This document shows positions 26,254 through 35,394 of a stretch of DNA of 64,000 bases, in pieces. The notes beneath the pieces were generated by a model, which had not been told where the DNA came from, made no database searches, and was given only the letters and a program-made list of their open reading frames with translations. The stretch covers positions 2,976,001 through 3,040,000 of the forward strand of contig NZ_CP013386.1 of NCBI RefSeq assembly GCF_001523745.2, in the 5' to 3' direction. The position numbers were made by a program, and so were the translations under genes. This DNA is from Burkholderia mayonis (GTDB lineage Bacteria; Pseudomonadota; Gammaproteobacteria; Burkholderiales; Burkholderiaceae). Position 1 is the stretch's first letter. Each line of letters begins with the position of its first letter.

Positions 26254-26281
26254 TTCTAGCAGGGTTTTATAGATCGTCAAC
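26254..26281 (-). promoter_or_regulatory. Sigma70-type promoter of the candidate small RNA
   Basis: On the minus strand TTGACG (26281-26276), a 16-base spacer and TAGAAT (26259-26254). Both boxes are close to consensus and stand out in this GC-rich genome. It faces away from ubiD. Confidence 0.6.
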
Positions 26282-26492
26282 ACTATAGAAATACGTTTTC
26301 ATAACAAAAAGTAATGATTTGTTACGGGTCGGAATCGGAAGCCGCGCGCCGTCTGGCGTTCGGATCCGCCGCCATTTTTTTACGTTTCCATCGCCTGGCC
26401 GTCCGGCCGGGTAAAATCGGCGCTCGTTTCCGGGCGGACGCCGTGCCCGCCCCCACCGCCGCCGCCTGTCGCGCGCGGCCTGGATATCCTTC

Positions 26493-28052
26493 ATGAAATA
26501 CAAAGACTTACGCGATTTCATCAGCAGCCTCGAACAGCTCGGCGAGTTGCGGCGCATCATGCAGCCCGTGTCGCCCGTCCTCGAAATGACCGAACTCTGC
26601 GACCGCGTGCTGCGCGCGGGCGGGCCCGCGCTCCTGTTCGACGCGCCGACCGGCTACCGGTTTCCGGTGCTCGGCAACCTGTTCGGCACGCCGCGGCGCG
26701 TCGCGCTCGGAATGGGCGTCGATGCCGACGACGACGCGGCGCTCGCGTCGCTGCGCGACATCGGCCGGCTGCTGTCCGCGCTCAAGGAGCCCGATCCGCC
26801 GAAGAGCCTGAAGGACGCAGGCAAGCTGCTGTCGCTCGCGAAGGCCGTGTGGGACATGGGCCCGAAGACGGTGCCCGCGCCGCCGTGCCAGGAAATCGTC
26901 TGGGAAGGCGCCGATGTCGATCTGCACAAGCTGCCGATCCAGACCTGCTGGCCGGGCGACGCGGGTCCGCTCATTACCTGGGGCCTGACGGTCACGCGCG
27001 GGCCAAACAAGACCCGCCAGAATCTCGGCATCTATCGGCAGCAACTGATCGGACGCAACAAACTGATCATGCGCTGGCTCGCGCATCGCGGCGGCGCGCT
27101 CGATTTCCGCGAATTCGCGCTGAAGAACCCGGGCCAGCCGTATCCGGTCGCCGTCGTGCTCGGCGCCGATCCGGCAACGACGCTCGGCGCCGTCACGCCC
27201 GTGCCCGACACGCTGTCCGAATACCAGTTCGCCGGCCTCTTGCGCGGCGCGCGCACCGAGCTCGCGAAATGCCTGACGCCCGGCGTCGACACGCTGCAGG
27301 TGCCCGCGCGCGCGGAGATCGTCCTCGAAGGCTTCATTCATCCGCAGCAAGGCACGCCGGCGCCCGCCCCCGAAGGCGCACCGCCGCGGCCGGCTGCGGG
27401 CGCCACGGCCGGCTACGAGCACGCGCTCGAAGGCCCGTACGGCGATCACACGGGCTATTACAACGAGCAGGAATGGTTTCCGGTCTTCACCGTCGAGCGG
27501 ATCACGATGCGCCGCGACGCGATCTACCACTCGACCTACACCGGCAAGCCGCCCGACGAGCCGGCCGTGCTCGGCGTCGCACTGAACGAGGTGTTCGTGC
27601 CGCTCCTGCAAAAGCAGTTCCCCGAGATCACCGACTTCTATCTGCCGCCTGAGGGCTGCAGCTACCGGATGGCCATCGTCCAGATGAAGAAGAGCTACGC
27701 GGGCCACGCGAAACGCGTGATGTTCGGCGTCTGGAGCTTCCTGCGGCAGTTCATGTATACGAAGTTCATCGTCGTCGTCGACGAGGACGTGAACGTGCGC
27801 GACTGGAAGGAAGTGATCTGGGCGATCACGACGCGCGTCGATCCGGCGCGCGACACCGTGCTCGTCGAGAACACGCCGATCGACTATCTCGACTTCGCGT
27901 CGCCCGTCGCGGGCCTCGGCTCGAAGATGGGACTCGACGCGACCAACAAGTGGCCAGGCGAAACCCAGCGCGAATGGGGCCGGCCGATCGAGATGGACGC
28001 CGCCGTGAAGGCGCGTGTCGATCGTCTATGGACCGACATCGGCTTGTCGTGA
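26493..28052 (+). CDS. ubiD: UbiD-type 4-hydroxy-3-polyprenylbenzoate decarboxylase
   Basis: A 519-residue decarboxylase of ubiquinone biosynthesis that uses prenylated FMN. Markers: [20 protein letters not shown] at the start, [19 protein letters not shown] in the cofactor region and [21 protein letters not shown] near the C-terminus. A Pro/Ala-rich insertion (about residues 287-306) precedes [15 protein letters not shown]. It probably needs a UbiX partner encoded elsewhere. Confidence 0.95.
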   Translation: MKYKDLRDFISSLEQLGELRRIMQPVSPVLEMTELCDRVLRAGGPALLFDAPTGYRFPVLGNLFGTPRRVALGMGVDADDDAALASLRDIGRLLSALKEPDPPKSLKDAGKLLSLAKAVWDMGPKTVPAPPCQEIVWEGADVDLHKLPIQTCWPGDAGPLITWGLTVTRGPNKTRQNLGIYRQQLIGRNKLIMRWLAHRGGALDFREFALKNPGQPYPVAVVLGADPATTLGAVTPVPDTLSEYQFAGLLRGARTELAKCLTPGVDTLQVPARAEIVLEGFIHPQQGTPAPAPEGAPPRPAAGATAGYEHALEGPYGDHTGYYNEQEWFPVFTVERITMRRDAIYHSTYTGKPPDEPAVLGVALNEVFVPLLQKQFPEITDFYLPPEGCSYRMAIVQMKKSYAGHAKRVMFGVWSFLRQFMYTKFIVVVDEDVNVRDWKEVIWAITTRVDPARDTVLVENTPIDYLDFASPVAGLGSKMGLDATNKWPGETQREWGRPIEMDAAVKARVDRLWTDIGLS

Positions 28053-28090
28053 GCTTCCGCTTCTCCAATCTTCGATAACGACGACGCACC

Positions 28091-28768
28091 ATGAGCTTCG
28101 CCCCTACGTCGATGCTGTCCGACGGCTTTTTCCTGTCGCTTTCGCTTTGTCTCGACATCGGCCTCGTGAATGTCGCGATGCTGTCGCTCACACTGTCGCA
28201 CGGATTCCGGCCGGGCTTCTGGCTCGGCGTCGGCTCGTGCGTCGGCGATCTCGTCTATGCGGCGCTCGCGCTCGCCGGGATGGCCGTGCTGCTGCAGTTC
28301 GAAGCGGTGCGCTGGGTCGTATGGCTCGGCGGCGGCGCGGTGCTGCTGTTCCTCACGTGGAAGATGGCGAGCGAGGCGCTCTTTCCCGAACCGGCGCGCG
28401 ACGCCGTGGACGACGACACGTGCGCCGCTTTCGTGCAGCCGAGCACGTGGCGCAATTTCGCGCGCGGAATGCTGCTCGCGATGTCGTCGCCGTCGGCGAT
28501 CCTGTGGTTCGCGGCGGTCGGCGGCGCGCTGATCGCGAAGGCCGGCGCGACGACGCCCGCGACGGCATCCGTGTTCTTGTCGGGATTCTTCCTCGGCGGG
28601 CTCGCGTGGACGCTCTTTCTCTGCACACTCGCGAGCCAGGGCCGCAAGCACGCGGGCGCGAGACTGATGCGCGCGTGTCACGTCGTGTCGGCGCTGCTCT
28701 TTGCGTATTTCTCGTACAGCGTGATCGTCGGCGGCTATCGCGACCTGATTCTGAACGTGGCGGCTTGA
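28091..28768 (+). CDS. LysE-family amino acid exporter
   Basis: A 225-residue inner-membrane protein with about six hydrophobic segments and the LysE/RhtB pattern near the N-terminus (HGFRPGFWLGVGSCVGDLVY) and SPSAILWFAAVGGAL in the middle. Family members export amino acids such as lysine, threonine and homoserine lactone. It follows ubiD by 38 bases and may be co-transcribed. Substrate is unknown. Confidence 0.85.
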   Translation: MSFAPTSMLSDGFFLSLSLCLDIGLVNVAMLSLTLSHGFRPGFWLGVGSCVGDLVYAALALAGMAVLLQFEAVRWVVWLGGGAVLLFLTWKMASEALFPEPARDAVDDDTCAAFVQPSTWRNFARGMLLAMSSPSAILWFAAVGGALIAKAGATTPATASVFLSGFFLGGLAWTLFLCTLASQGRKHAGARLMRACHVVSALLFAYFSYSVIVGGYRDLILNVAA

Positions 28769-28937
28769 CGCTGGCTCGGCTCAGACGACGCGGCCGGAGT
28801 CAGGAGCTCGAGCCGCTCGTGCAACCGCATGCGCAGCCCGACTCATCCGGCCGGCCGGTCGCCTCGATGGACCGACCGCCCCGCCGCTCGCGCGTCCGGC
28901 CTGCCGACGCGACACGCCGCAAGCCGCCCGCCCTCAC

Positions 28938-29921
28938 TCATCCGCGCAGGAACTCGCCGTAGCGCGCGAGATCGACGTTGCCGCCGCTCAGGATCACGCC
29001 GATGCGCTTGCCCGCGACGGGCAGCACGCCATCGAGCACCGCCGCTGCGCCGAGGCAGCCGGTCGGCTCGACGACTATCTTCATCCGCTCCGCGAAAAAG
29101 CGCATCGTCTCGATCAACTGCGCGTCGCTAACCGTGACGATCCGCTTGACGAGCTTCTGGATGATCGGAAAATTGTACGCGCCGACGTGCGTCGACGCCG
29201 CGCCGTCCGCGATCGTCCGCGGCACCGGGATATGCACGACCTCGCCGCGCGCAAGCGACTGCTGCGCGTCGTTGCCCGCTTCCGGCTCGACGCCGATCAC
29301 GGCGCAGCCGGCCGCGAGCGCCGCCGCCGACAGCGCGCTGCCCGAAATCAGCCCGCCGCCGCCGAGCGGCACGACGAGCATGTCGAGTTCGCCGACTTCG
29401 TCGATCATTTCCTTCGCGGCCGTCCCCTGCCCGGCGATCACGTGCGGATGGTCGTACGGCGGCACGAGCGTCATCCCGCGCTCGTGCGCGAGCCGCGCGC
29501 CGATTTCCTCACGGCTTTCCGTGTAGCGATCGTAGGTGATGACTTCGCCGCCGTAGCCTTTCGTCGCGGCGACCTTTGCGGCGGGCGCGTCGTGCGGCAT
29601 CACGATCGTCGCATGAATGCCCGCGAGGCGCGCGGCGAGCGCGATCGCCTGCGCATGGTTGCCGGACGAATACGTGAGCACGCCCGCGCGACGCTGCTCG
29701 GCGTCGAAGTGCGAGATCGCGTTGTACGCGCCGCGAAACTTGAACGCGCCCATCCGCTGGAAGTTCTCGCATTTGAAGAAGATCGTCGCGCCGGTGCGCG
29801 CGTCGGCAGTGCTGGACGTGAGGACGGGCGTGCGATGCGCGACGCCGGCGAGCCGGGCGACCGCGTCGGTCACGTCGTCGAAGGTCGGGATGGCGAGGCC
29901 GGAAGCGGATTGAACAGGCAT
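28938..29921 (-). CDS. Threonine/serine dehydratase (PLP)
   Basis: A 327-residue fold-type II enzyme from ATG 29921. The PLP lysine is K61 in GAFKFRGAYNA, the phosphate-binding loop is VVPLGGGGLISGSALSA, and SSGNHAQAIALAA binds the substrate carboxylate. It lacks the ACT regulatory domain of IlvA, so it fits catabolic threonine dehydratase, serine racemase or threo-3-hydroxyaspartate dehydratase; these are hard to separate by eye. A longer upstream frame adds a non-conserved leader. Confidence 0.88.
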   Translation of the reverse strand: MPVQSASGLAIPTFDDVTDAVARLAGVAHRTPVLTSSTADARTGATIFFKCENFQRMGAFKFRGAYNAISHFDAEQRRAGVLTYSSGNHAQAIALAARLAGIHATIVMPHDAPAAKVAATKGYGGEVITYDRYTESREEIGARLAHERGMTLVPPYDHPHVIAGQGTAAKEMIDEVGELDMLVVPLGGGGLISGSALSAAALAAGCAVIGVEPEAGNDAQQSLARGEVVHIPVPRTIADGAASTHVGAYNFPIIQKLVKRIVTVSDAQLIETMRFFAERMKIVVEPTGCLGAAAVLDGVLPVAGKRIGVILSGGNVDLARYGEFLRG

Positions 29922-30000
29922 GGCGGCGAGCAGGAAAACGTGTTGGACAAGGGAACGACCATTGTCCCAGCTTCGCTCGATTCGCGCAGCAGCCCCGAAA

Positions 30001-30040
30001 AGAAAAACGGCGCGGCACGAACCATTGCCGTGCTGCGCCG
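30001..30040 (-). terminator. Terminator of the PXPV protein gene
   Basis: A 12-bp stem (30029-30040 with 30008-30019, one mismatch) is followed on the minus strand by TTTTTCTTTT. It is placed directly after the stop of the gene at 30087. Confidence 0.75.
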
Positions 30041-30086
30041 CAGCATCAGATGCGCCGCCGGCCAGGCGGCGCGTCGACGTCAGCAA

Positions 30087-30377
30087 TCAATAACGCCAGT
30101 GCGGACGGCCGTAGTAGCCGTGATGGCGCCAGTACGGGCGTCCGTAGCCGTAGTAGCCGCCGACGACGACCGGCGGCGCGTAGTACGCGGGCGCCGGCGC
30201 GTAGACGACGGGCGGCGGAGGCGGTGCGTAATAAACGGGCGGCGGCGCGGCATAAACGGGATACGCCGGCGCGATCGGCACCCCGATGCCGACACCGATC
30301 GACACGTGCGCCCGGGCAGCGCTCGCAGCGCCCAGGCCCAGTGCGGCAACGGCGATCAACGGAATGAGCTTTTTCAC
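30087..30377 (-). CDS. Exported PXPV/Tyr-Pro-rich repeat protein
   Basis: A 96-residue protein from GTG 30377, which has AGGAGA upstream. A signal peptide (KKLIPLIAVAALGLGAASAARA) precedes a mature part built of Pro-Tyr-Ala repeats such as PPPVYYAPPPPPVVYAPAP and a Gly/Tyr/His-rich tail (YYGYGRPYWRHHGYYG). This matches the PXPV-repeat proteins common in Burkholderia. Role is unknown; probably a periplasmic or surface protein. Confidence 0.8.
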   Translation of the reverse strand: MKKLIPLIAVAALGLGAASAARAHVSIGVGIGVPIAPAYPVYAAPPPVYYAPPPPPVVYAPAPAYYAPPVVVGGYYGYGRPYWRHHGYYGRPHWRY

Positions 30378-30803
30378 TTTGGTTCTCCTGGCAGCGGGCG
30401 TCAGCGCCCGCCGCATCGACAGCGACGGCTTGTTTGCCGTATGAGACGAATGTAGCGAAATCCGGCATCGCGAGCCACGCCCATTTGTTGCAAATTGCAA
30501 TAGCGCAAAGCCCCGTGGCAAGGCGGCGCGCAGGACCGGACACGGACGCGCGAACGCGGTCCGGCTGCAATTCGGCGGATTGCGAAGAATCGCGGGAGAC
30601 GCCGTGCGCCGCGCCACGCCGCCCGTTCGGAGACCGGTAATGAACGATTACAAATTAGAGACAGCATGTGGCCCGCGCGACACGGACGCATCTCGCCGCG
30701 CATTCCGTCCCCCAAAATCCGGCGGTCTTCCGGGGCTGGATCGAACGCTGCTGCCGCCGAATACGCGATACTGACGGTTTGCCGCAGATCCAGGATCGCA
30801 TCC
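30378..30803. other. Divergent intergenic region
   Basis: 426 bases with promoters for the PXPV gene (minus) and the DUF2520 gene (plus). A 13-bp palindrome TTGCAAATTGCAA at 30488-30500 is a possible regulator site. No supported gene. Confidence 0.4.
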
Positions 30804-31808
30804 ATGGCCTTGTCCGCCACGCCCCGCATCGGCTTCATCGGCGCGGGCCGCCTTGCCGGCTGCGTCGCCCGCCGCTTCGCGCGCGCCGGCTATGCCGTCA
30901 CCGCGATCGCGAGCCGCTCGCCCGCATCGGCCGCCGCACTTGCCGCGCAGATCGACGCCGACCGAGCCGCGCGCGACGCCGCTGACCCCGCACGCTCCGA
31001 CCGCGACAGCGGCAGCGCGGCGCACGGCGCGCGCTGCCCAGCGGTCGATTCGCCGCAGGCGGTCGTCGACGCCGCCGACCTGATCTTCGTCACCGTGCCC
31101 GACGACGCACTCGGCCGGATCGCCGCCGAGTTGCGCTTTGCGCCGGCGCGCGCGGGCGAGCAGGCGCTCGTGCATTGCAGCGGCGCATCGAGCGTCGATC
31201 TGCTCGCCCCCGCGCGTGCGCAAGGCGCGGCGACGGGCGGCTTCCATCCGCTCTACCTGTTCGGCGGCGGCGACGCCGATCTCGCGCGGATCGACGGCTG
31301 CTCGGTGACGATCGAGGCCGACGGCGCGCTGAAGGATCTGCTCGTCGCGCTCGCCGCCGCGCTCGGCTGCCATCCGCTGTCGATCCCGGCGGGCGGCCGG
31401 ATGCTCTATCACGCGGCCGCCAACTACGCGGCGAGCTTCGCGCTTGGCAACCTCGCCGAATGCGTCGAGCTGTGGCACTCGCTCGGCTTCGCCGAGGACG
31501 ACGCGCTGCGCGCGCTTCTGCCGATGCTCGCCGGCACGATCGAGACCGCGCGCGACAAGGGGCTCGCGAACGCACTCGCGGGGCCCGTGTCGCGCGGCGA
31601 CGTCGGCATCGTCGAGCGACAGCTCGCGCTCCTCGAGTCGCTCGGCGGCGACCACGCGGCGCTCTACGCGCTCCATACCCGCCGCGCGGTCGCGCTCGCG
31701 CGCAAGCGCGCGTCGCCGCCCCCGTCTCTCGACGCGCTCGAGCACGCGGTCGACGCGTCGCTCGCCCGTTCGCTCGGCCTCGCACGCCCCGCCCGCGACG
31801 AGCCGTGA
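30804..31808 (+). CDS. Rossmann-like/DUF2520 protein
   Basis: A 334-residue protein with an N-terminal Rossmann fold (RIGFIGAGRLAGCVARRFARAGY) and a C-terminal helical DUF2520 domain (GRMLYHAAANYAASFALGNLAECVELW). It resembles F420/NADP-dependent reductases and pyrroline-5-carboxylate reductase-like proteins. An Ala/Asp-rich insertion of about 30 residues sits after the first beta-alpha-beta unit. Substrate is unknown. The yggT gene follows 82 bases later. Confidence 0.8.
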   Translation: MALSATPRIGFIGAGRLAGCVARRFARAGYAVTAIASRSPASAAALAAQIDADRAARDAADPARSDRDSGSAAHGARCPAVDSPQAVVDAADLIFVTVPDDALGRIAAELRFAPARAGEQALVHCSGASSVDLLAPARAQGAATGGFHPLYLFGGGDADLARIDGCSVTIEADGALKDLLVALAAALGCHPLSIPAGGRMLYHAAANYAASFALGNLAECVELWHSLGFAEDDALRALLPMLAGTIETARDKGLANALAGPVSRGDVGIVERQLALLESLGGDHAALYALHTRRAVALARKRASPPPSLDALEHAVDASLARSLGLARPARDEP

Positions 31809-31890
31809 TAAGGTGACGCCCGATGCGCGCCGCCTGCAGGCGGCGACGGCACGCTACCGACTGGACTGGATAAAGAAAAGGATTCAAACG

Positions 31891-32454
31891 ATGTTCGGCG
31901 AGATCGCCCGTTTTCTGCTCAATACCGTTTTCACACTGTTCGGCGCAGCGCTGATCCTGCGCGTCTGGCTGCAGGCCGTGCGCGTGCCGCCCTACAATCC
32001 CGTCACGCAGGCCGTGCTGCAGGCGACCAACTGGCTCGTGCTGCCGCTGCGGCATATCGTCCCGGGCGTGCGCGGCGTCGATTGGGCGAGCGTCGTCGCG
32101 GCACTCGTCACGTCGCTCGTCTATGTCGCGCTGATGGTGACGATGGCAGGCGTCGACGCGCTGTCGATCATCCCGACGATTCTCATCGTCGCGCTGCTGA
32201 CCGTCGTGAAATGGGCGCTCAACCTCGTGCTGTGGCTGACGATCCTGATGGCGCTGCTGTCGTGGCTGAACCCGCGCTCGCCCGCGATGGCGATCCTGTA
32301 TCAGCTCACGGCGCCGTTCCTGAACCCGCTGCGCCGGCTGATCCCGCACCTGGGCGGCATCGACCTGTCGCCGATCCTGCTGTTCGTGATCGTCCAGGTG
32401 CTGATCATGATCGTGACGCGCGCGGCGGTGTCGCTCACGCTGTTCGGGATCTGA
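31891..32454 (+). CDS. YggT family membrane protein
   Basis: A 187-residue integral membrane protein with two YggT repeats: RVWLQAVRVPPYNPVTQAVL...NWLVLPLRHIVPG and LLSWLNPRSPAMAILYQLTAPFLNPLRRLIP. The family is implicated in osmotic stress and in membrane-protein or division-site organisation; its mechanism is unclear. AAAGGATT precedes the ATG. Confidence 0.88.
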   Translation: MFGEIARFLLNTVFTLFGAALILRVWLQAVRVPPYNPVTQAVLQATNWLVLPLRHIVPGVRGVDWASVVAALVTSLVYVALMVTMAGVDALSIIPTILIVALLTVVKWALNLVLWLTILMALLSWLNPRSPAMAILYQLTAPFLNPLRRLIPHLGGIDLSPILLFVIVQVLIMIVTRAAVSLTLFGI

Positions 32455-32458
32455 CGCG

Positions 32459-32818
32459 CTATTCGTTCGGCGGCGCGGCGGCGGCCGGCGCGCCGTCGCC
32501 GAGATTGTCGATCACGCCGAAGTGCGCGGGGATCGTCGCGTAGCACGCGCGCACTTTCTCGCGCGACACGCGCGCGATGAGCCGCCGCGCCTCGTCTTCC
32601 GTGACGATGAATTCGACCTCGATCGCAAGCGAGCCCTGCAACTCGAAGAAGCGATCCTCGTGCAGCACCCGATGCTGGCCGAACCCCGCCATCGCGCGAA
32701 ATGCGGAACCGCCCGAGACGCCCATCCGGTTCGCTTCCTCGAGCAGCCATTCCCAGAGCGGCTTCCAGTGCAGCCGGTGATTCTCGTGTACGTAAAAACG
32801 CAGGAAGACCCCGTCCAT
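32459..32818 (-). CDS. DUF190 family protein
   Basis: A 119-residue soluble protein with a PII-like ferredoxin fold pattern (GGSAFRAMAGFGQHRVLHE, EVEFIVTEDEARRLI). DUF190 genes are commonly paired with crcB, and here it lies directly downstream of crcB on the same strand, suggesting a regulatory role in fluoride or ion handling. Convergent with yggT, 4 bases apart. Confidence 0.82.
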   Translation of the reverse strand: MDGVFLRFYVHENHRLHWKPLWEWLLEEANRMGVSGGSAFRAMAGFGQHRVLHEDRFFELQGSLAIEVEFIVTEDEARRLIARVSREKVRACYATIPAHFGVIDNLGDGAPAAAAPPNE

Positions 32819-32840
32819 AGCCGCCTCCGCCCAGGCCGGA

Positions 32841-33227
32841 TCAGACCGGCGCGAGCCACGCCCGCGCGGTCCACATGCCGAGCCCCGTCAATGTGAACGA
32901 ACCCATCAAGTGTAGGGCAGCCACGGCGAGCGCCCAGCCGAACTCGCCCTGAGTCGCGTGCGTCATCACTTCGACCGAATAGGTGGAGAACGTCGTGAGC
33001 CCGCCCATGAAGCCCGTGATCACGAAGAGTCGCCATTCAGGCGGCAGCCCCGCCCTCGTGGTAAACGCGACGACCGCGATCCCGATCAGATAGCCGCCGA
33101 TGAGGTTCGACGCGAGGGTGCCGAGCGGCACTTCGGGGAAGAGCGCATTGAGGCCGAGGCTCAGGAACCAGCGCAGCAGCGCGCCGAGCCCGGCGCCGAC
33201 GAAGATCGCGACGATCGAATAGAACAA
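32841..33227 (-). CDS. crcB: Fluoride channel CrcB/Fluc
   Basis: A 128-residue membrane protein with four hydrophobic helices and the Fluc signature ([43 protein letters not shown], including the Na+-site GGxTTFST). It works as a dual-topology dimer to expel fluoride. It is followed by a DUF190 gene. I saw no fluoride riboswitch motif before it. Confidence 0.93.
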   Translation of the reverse strand: MFYSIVAIFVGAGLGALLRWFLSLGLNALFPEVPLGTLASNLIGGYLIGIAVVAFTTRAGLPPEWRLFVITGFMGGLTTFSTYSVEVMTHATQGEFGWALAVAALHLMGSFTLTGLGMWTARAWLAPV

Positions 33228-33312
33228 GGCCGCACCTCACGATTGACGAAGAGAAGATCCGTGCGACGTCCTCGCCGCGCGGCAGGCGCGGGACCCGCCC
33301 CGGACGTGCGGC

Positions 33313-33356
33313 GGCGCAACGTGCCGGCGCGGCGCAACGTGCCGGCGCGGCGCAAC
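33313..33356. repeat. 18-bp tandem repeat, about 2.5 copies
   Basis: GGCGCAACGTGCCGGCGC repeats at 33313 and 33331, and a third copy starting at 33349 breaks off after GGCGCAACG. The copies are identical. Located at the edge of the core, just before composition drops. Confidence 0.7.
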
Positions 33357-33540
33357 GGGACGCCGGACGCGCCCGAACCGGCTGCGCACGCTCAACTTTA
33401 TGCGGATTTCCGGCTGCCCGGCAATCGGCCGGCCCTACCCGTCAAACCATCCCATCGTTTCCCGATGGACAATAATTCCCATTTTCCGGCGATCGAAATG
33501 GGCTCGGTGAATTCTCTCGCCGCGCCAATCTCTTATTCAT

Positions 33541-34427
33541 AAATTTTCCGCTAGTCCGTAGAATTCAAACAGACTACTCCATCTTATTGAATTTGATCGT
33601 GGCGAATACAGCGCCAAGCACACGCTTTTCATTGATCCTCAAATTAACTATGCCCTAGATAAGATTAAGAAGAGTCTCGGTGGTGCATTTCTGGAAGATG
33701 TTTAAACTGGTAAATTTCCCTTGCACACCGCGGCATTATCACCGTCATCAACCGAATTTACAAAGATATCGCTTTTGAGGCTATGACATCATACGTTACA
33801 GATGCGCAATCCGGCTGCAAGTCGATTGAATTATTATTAATTACCGACCTTCATTCGACGAGCCTGCTTCGAGACATAGGTGAATTTGCTATTGAGCTAC
33901 GTGATTCGGTGCGTGGTGGAGAGGCAAACGGGGAACCCAGCACTGATTCCAACTCATCGTCCACCGACGAAGGAAGGCAGTCCAATAAAACTGGCTTTGA
34001 CAAGCTCGAGGAATACTTCAGAGAATTCACCGGAGGACGGAAATCATCCAAACCCAAGCGCGCCTACGCCAAATCAAATCATGGCAAGATCGTTGAAGCT
34101 CTGCGCAAAGAATTTATCGGCGAAGACAAAATTTACAAGTCCCGTGAGATCGACTTGGTAGCTGAGAAAAAGAAGCACGCATTGCTTTTTGAGGTAAAGA
34201 CCTGCACTGACACTCACAGTACCTATACTGCCATTGGCCAGCTTTCGGTTCACGTTTCTCCGACGAGGCAATTTACAGGAAAGCAAGTAACTCAGATTAT
34301 CGTTGTGTCTGAGCATCCGATGGAACATATTACTGATGTCACCGCGGATGAGCTTAATTTTCGCTTGGTGACTTACTCGATAGATAAGCAAGGCATGGTC
34401 CGTTTTCAGGACTTGCATCTTCTTTGA
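33541..34427 (+). pseudogene. Probable PD-(D/E)XK nuclease-like gene, 5' part broken
   Basis: The intact frame starts at ATG 33783 (214 residues). Its C-terminal half has a nuclease-like core: D124 in REIDLVAEKK and E137-V-K139 in ALLFEVKTCTD, the spacing of the PD-(D/E)XK fold. Before it a Ser/Asn/Asp-rich linker and a basic patch occur. The frame continues upstream of the ATG with protein-like residues (ITVINRIYKDIAFEA) back to a stop at 33711. Another frame upstream encodes SAKHTLFIDPQINYALDKI then TAA at 33703. This suggests a longer gene disrupted by a frameshift. GC is low, so it is foreign DNA. Confidence 0.5.
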
Positions 34428-34557
34428 AGGCGCGAGGTGTGAGTACACCCGCCTTGAACACGAAAATCCTGACACCCCCAGTGAACCCGAGCTGCATCGC
34501 AGCTCGGACAGCAAGCCAGCGCTCGCGGTCGATCCCGCCCTCCTACTCGTTCACCAT

Positions 34558-34702
34558 CAGCGATGCCACCGCCCCCCCATCGAGCGATGCCAGTTTCGAT
34601 GCCGCCGCCCAGAATCCCCCGCTTGCCTTCCCCACCCAAACCCCAGTAGAATCGCGCATTCCGCGGGCGTCGTATAATGGCCATTACCTCAGCTTCCCAA
34701 GC
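34558..34702 (+). repeat. Left island border: duplicate tRNA-Gly promoter and 5' half
   Basis: Collinear with 46912-47056 (offset 12354, no gaps). Bases 34663-34702 are identical to the first 40 bases of tRNA-Gly(CCC), ending in the anticodon stem. The upstream 105 bases are diverged but keep TTGCCT (34623-34628), an 18-base spacer and TAGAAT (34647-34652). The tRNA 3' half is missing, so any transcript would be an orphan 5' half. Interpreted as the left attachment site. Confidence 0.8.
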
Positions 34703-35080
34703 CCCAGCGCGTTAATCAAACCGCTATTCACGCGCGTTCTCACGTCACGATTTCTCCCGGCTCCACGAAGAACCGCTGTTCATGCGGGATTCACTGCGAT
34801 GCCAGTTTTCACGCCAGCACCGGCATCAAGAAGCTGACGATATAGGTGGCACGGACGCCAGCATGACAGCGACCGATTGCACCAGCTTGGTACACGCGGG
34901 GTAGCGCGCGTCGATCGAAACGCCATCGAAAGCCAGTTAAAGCCGGCCGGCCAAAGCTACTTTGCGCACTAGTCCACGAGCATTCGAAGTTTCCCGCCCA
35001 CTCATCCAGGAGTCCCCGCCCCCATCGCATCTCGGAGCGCACCGGCACACGTCGGTGCGTATTGGTACTTTCCGCAACAC
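34703..35080. other. Island noncoding stretch
   Basis: 378 bases right of the left border. Low coding potential; no supported gene or RNA seen. Confidence 0.4.
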
Positions 35081-35160
35081 CTCATTACACCTCACTACAC
35101 CTCACGACACCTCACGACATCTCACGGCACCTCACAGCGCATCACGGCGTCTCACAACCA
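35081..35160 (+). repeat. Eight phased 10-bp repeats
   Basis: Eight consecutive 10-base units resembling CTCACGACAC fill 35081-35160 exactly in register, with one to four changes per unit and the central ones most alike. The period is close to one DNA helical turn. They lie about 235 bases upstream of the DUF5343 gene start. Confidence 0.7.
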
Positions 35161-35394
35161 CAGGAAAGATCACATTGAAGTCCCCACAAAAACGTAAAAA
35201 TACAAATATCCATTAATAATCAATGGCTTGCGTACGAATGAAATCTGATGCATCCAAATGATATGTCTGATCACGGATGCTTTGATGGAAACCACCCGGG
35301 ACAGATCGCGGCGCGCCGCGATGAAATTTGTTTGCAAACGCCAAAAACCAATGGTAGATTTAGCGCCATCGATCACTCCGGTTTGGTAGATCAC

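Noticed and set aside
33228..33312. Fluoride riboswitch before crcB
   Set aside because: No match to the conserved crcB-motif pseudoknot sequence was visible.
35081..35160. Possible CRISPR array
   Set aside because: The units are 10 bases and contiguous with no spacers; no cas genes are present.
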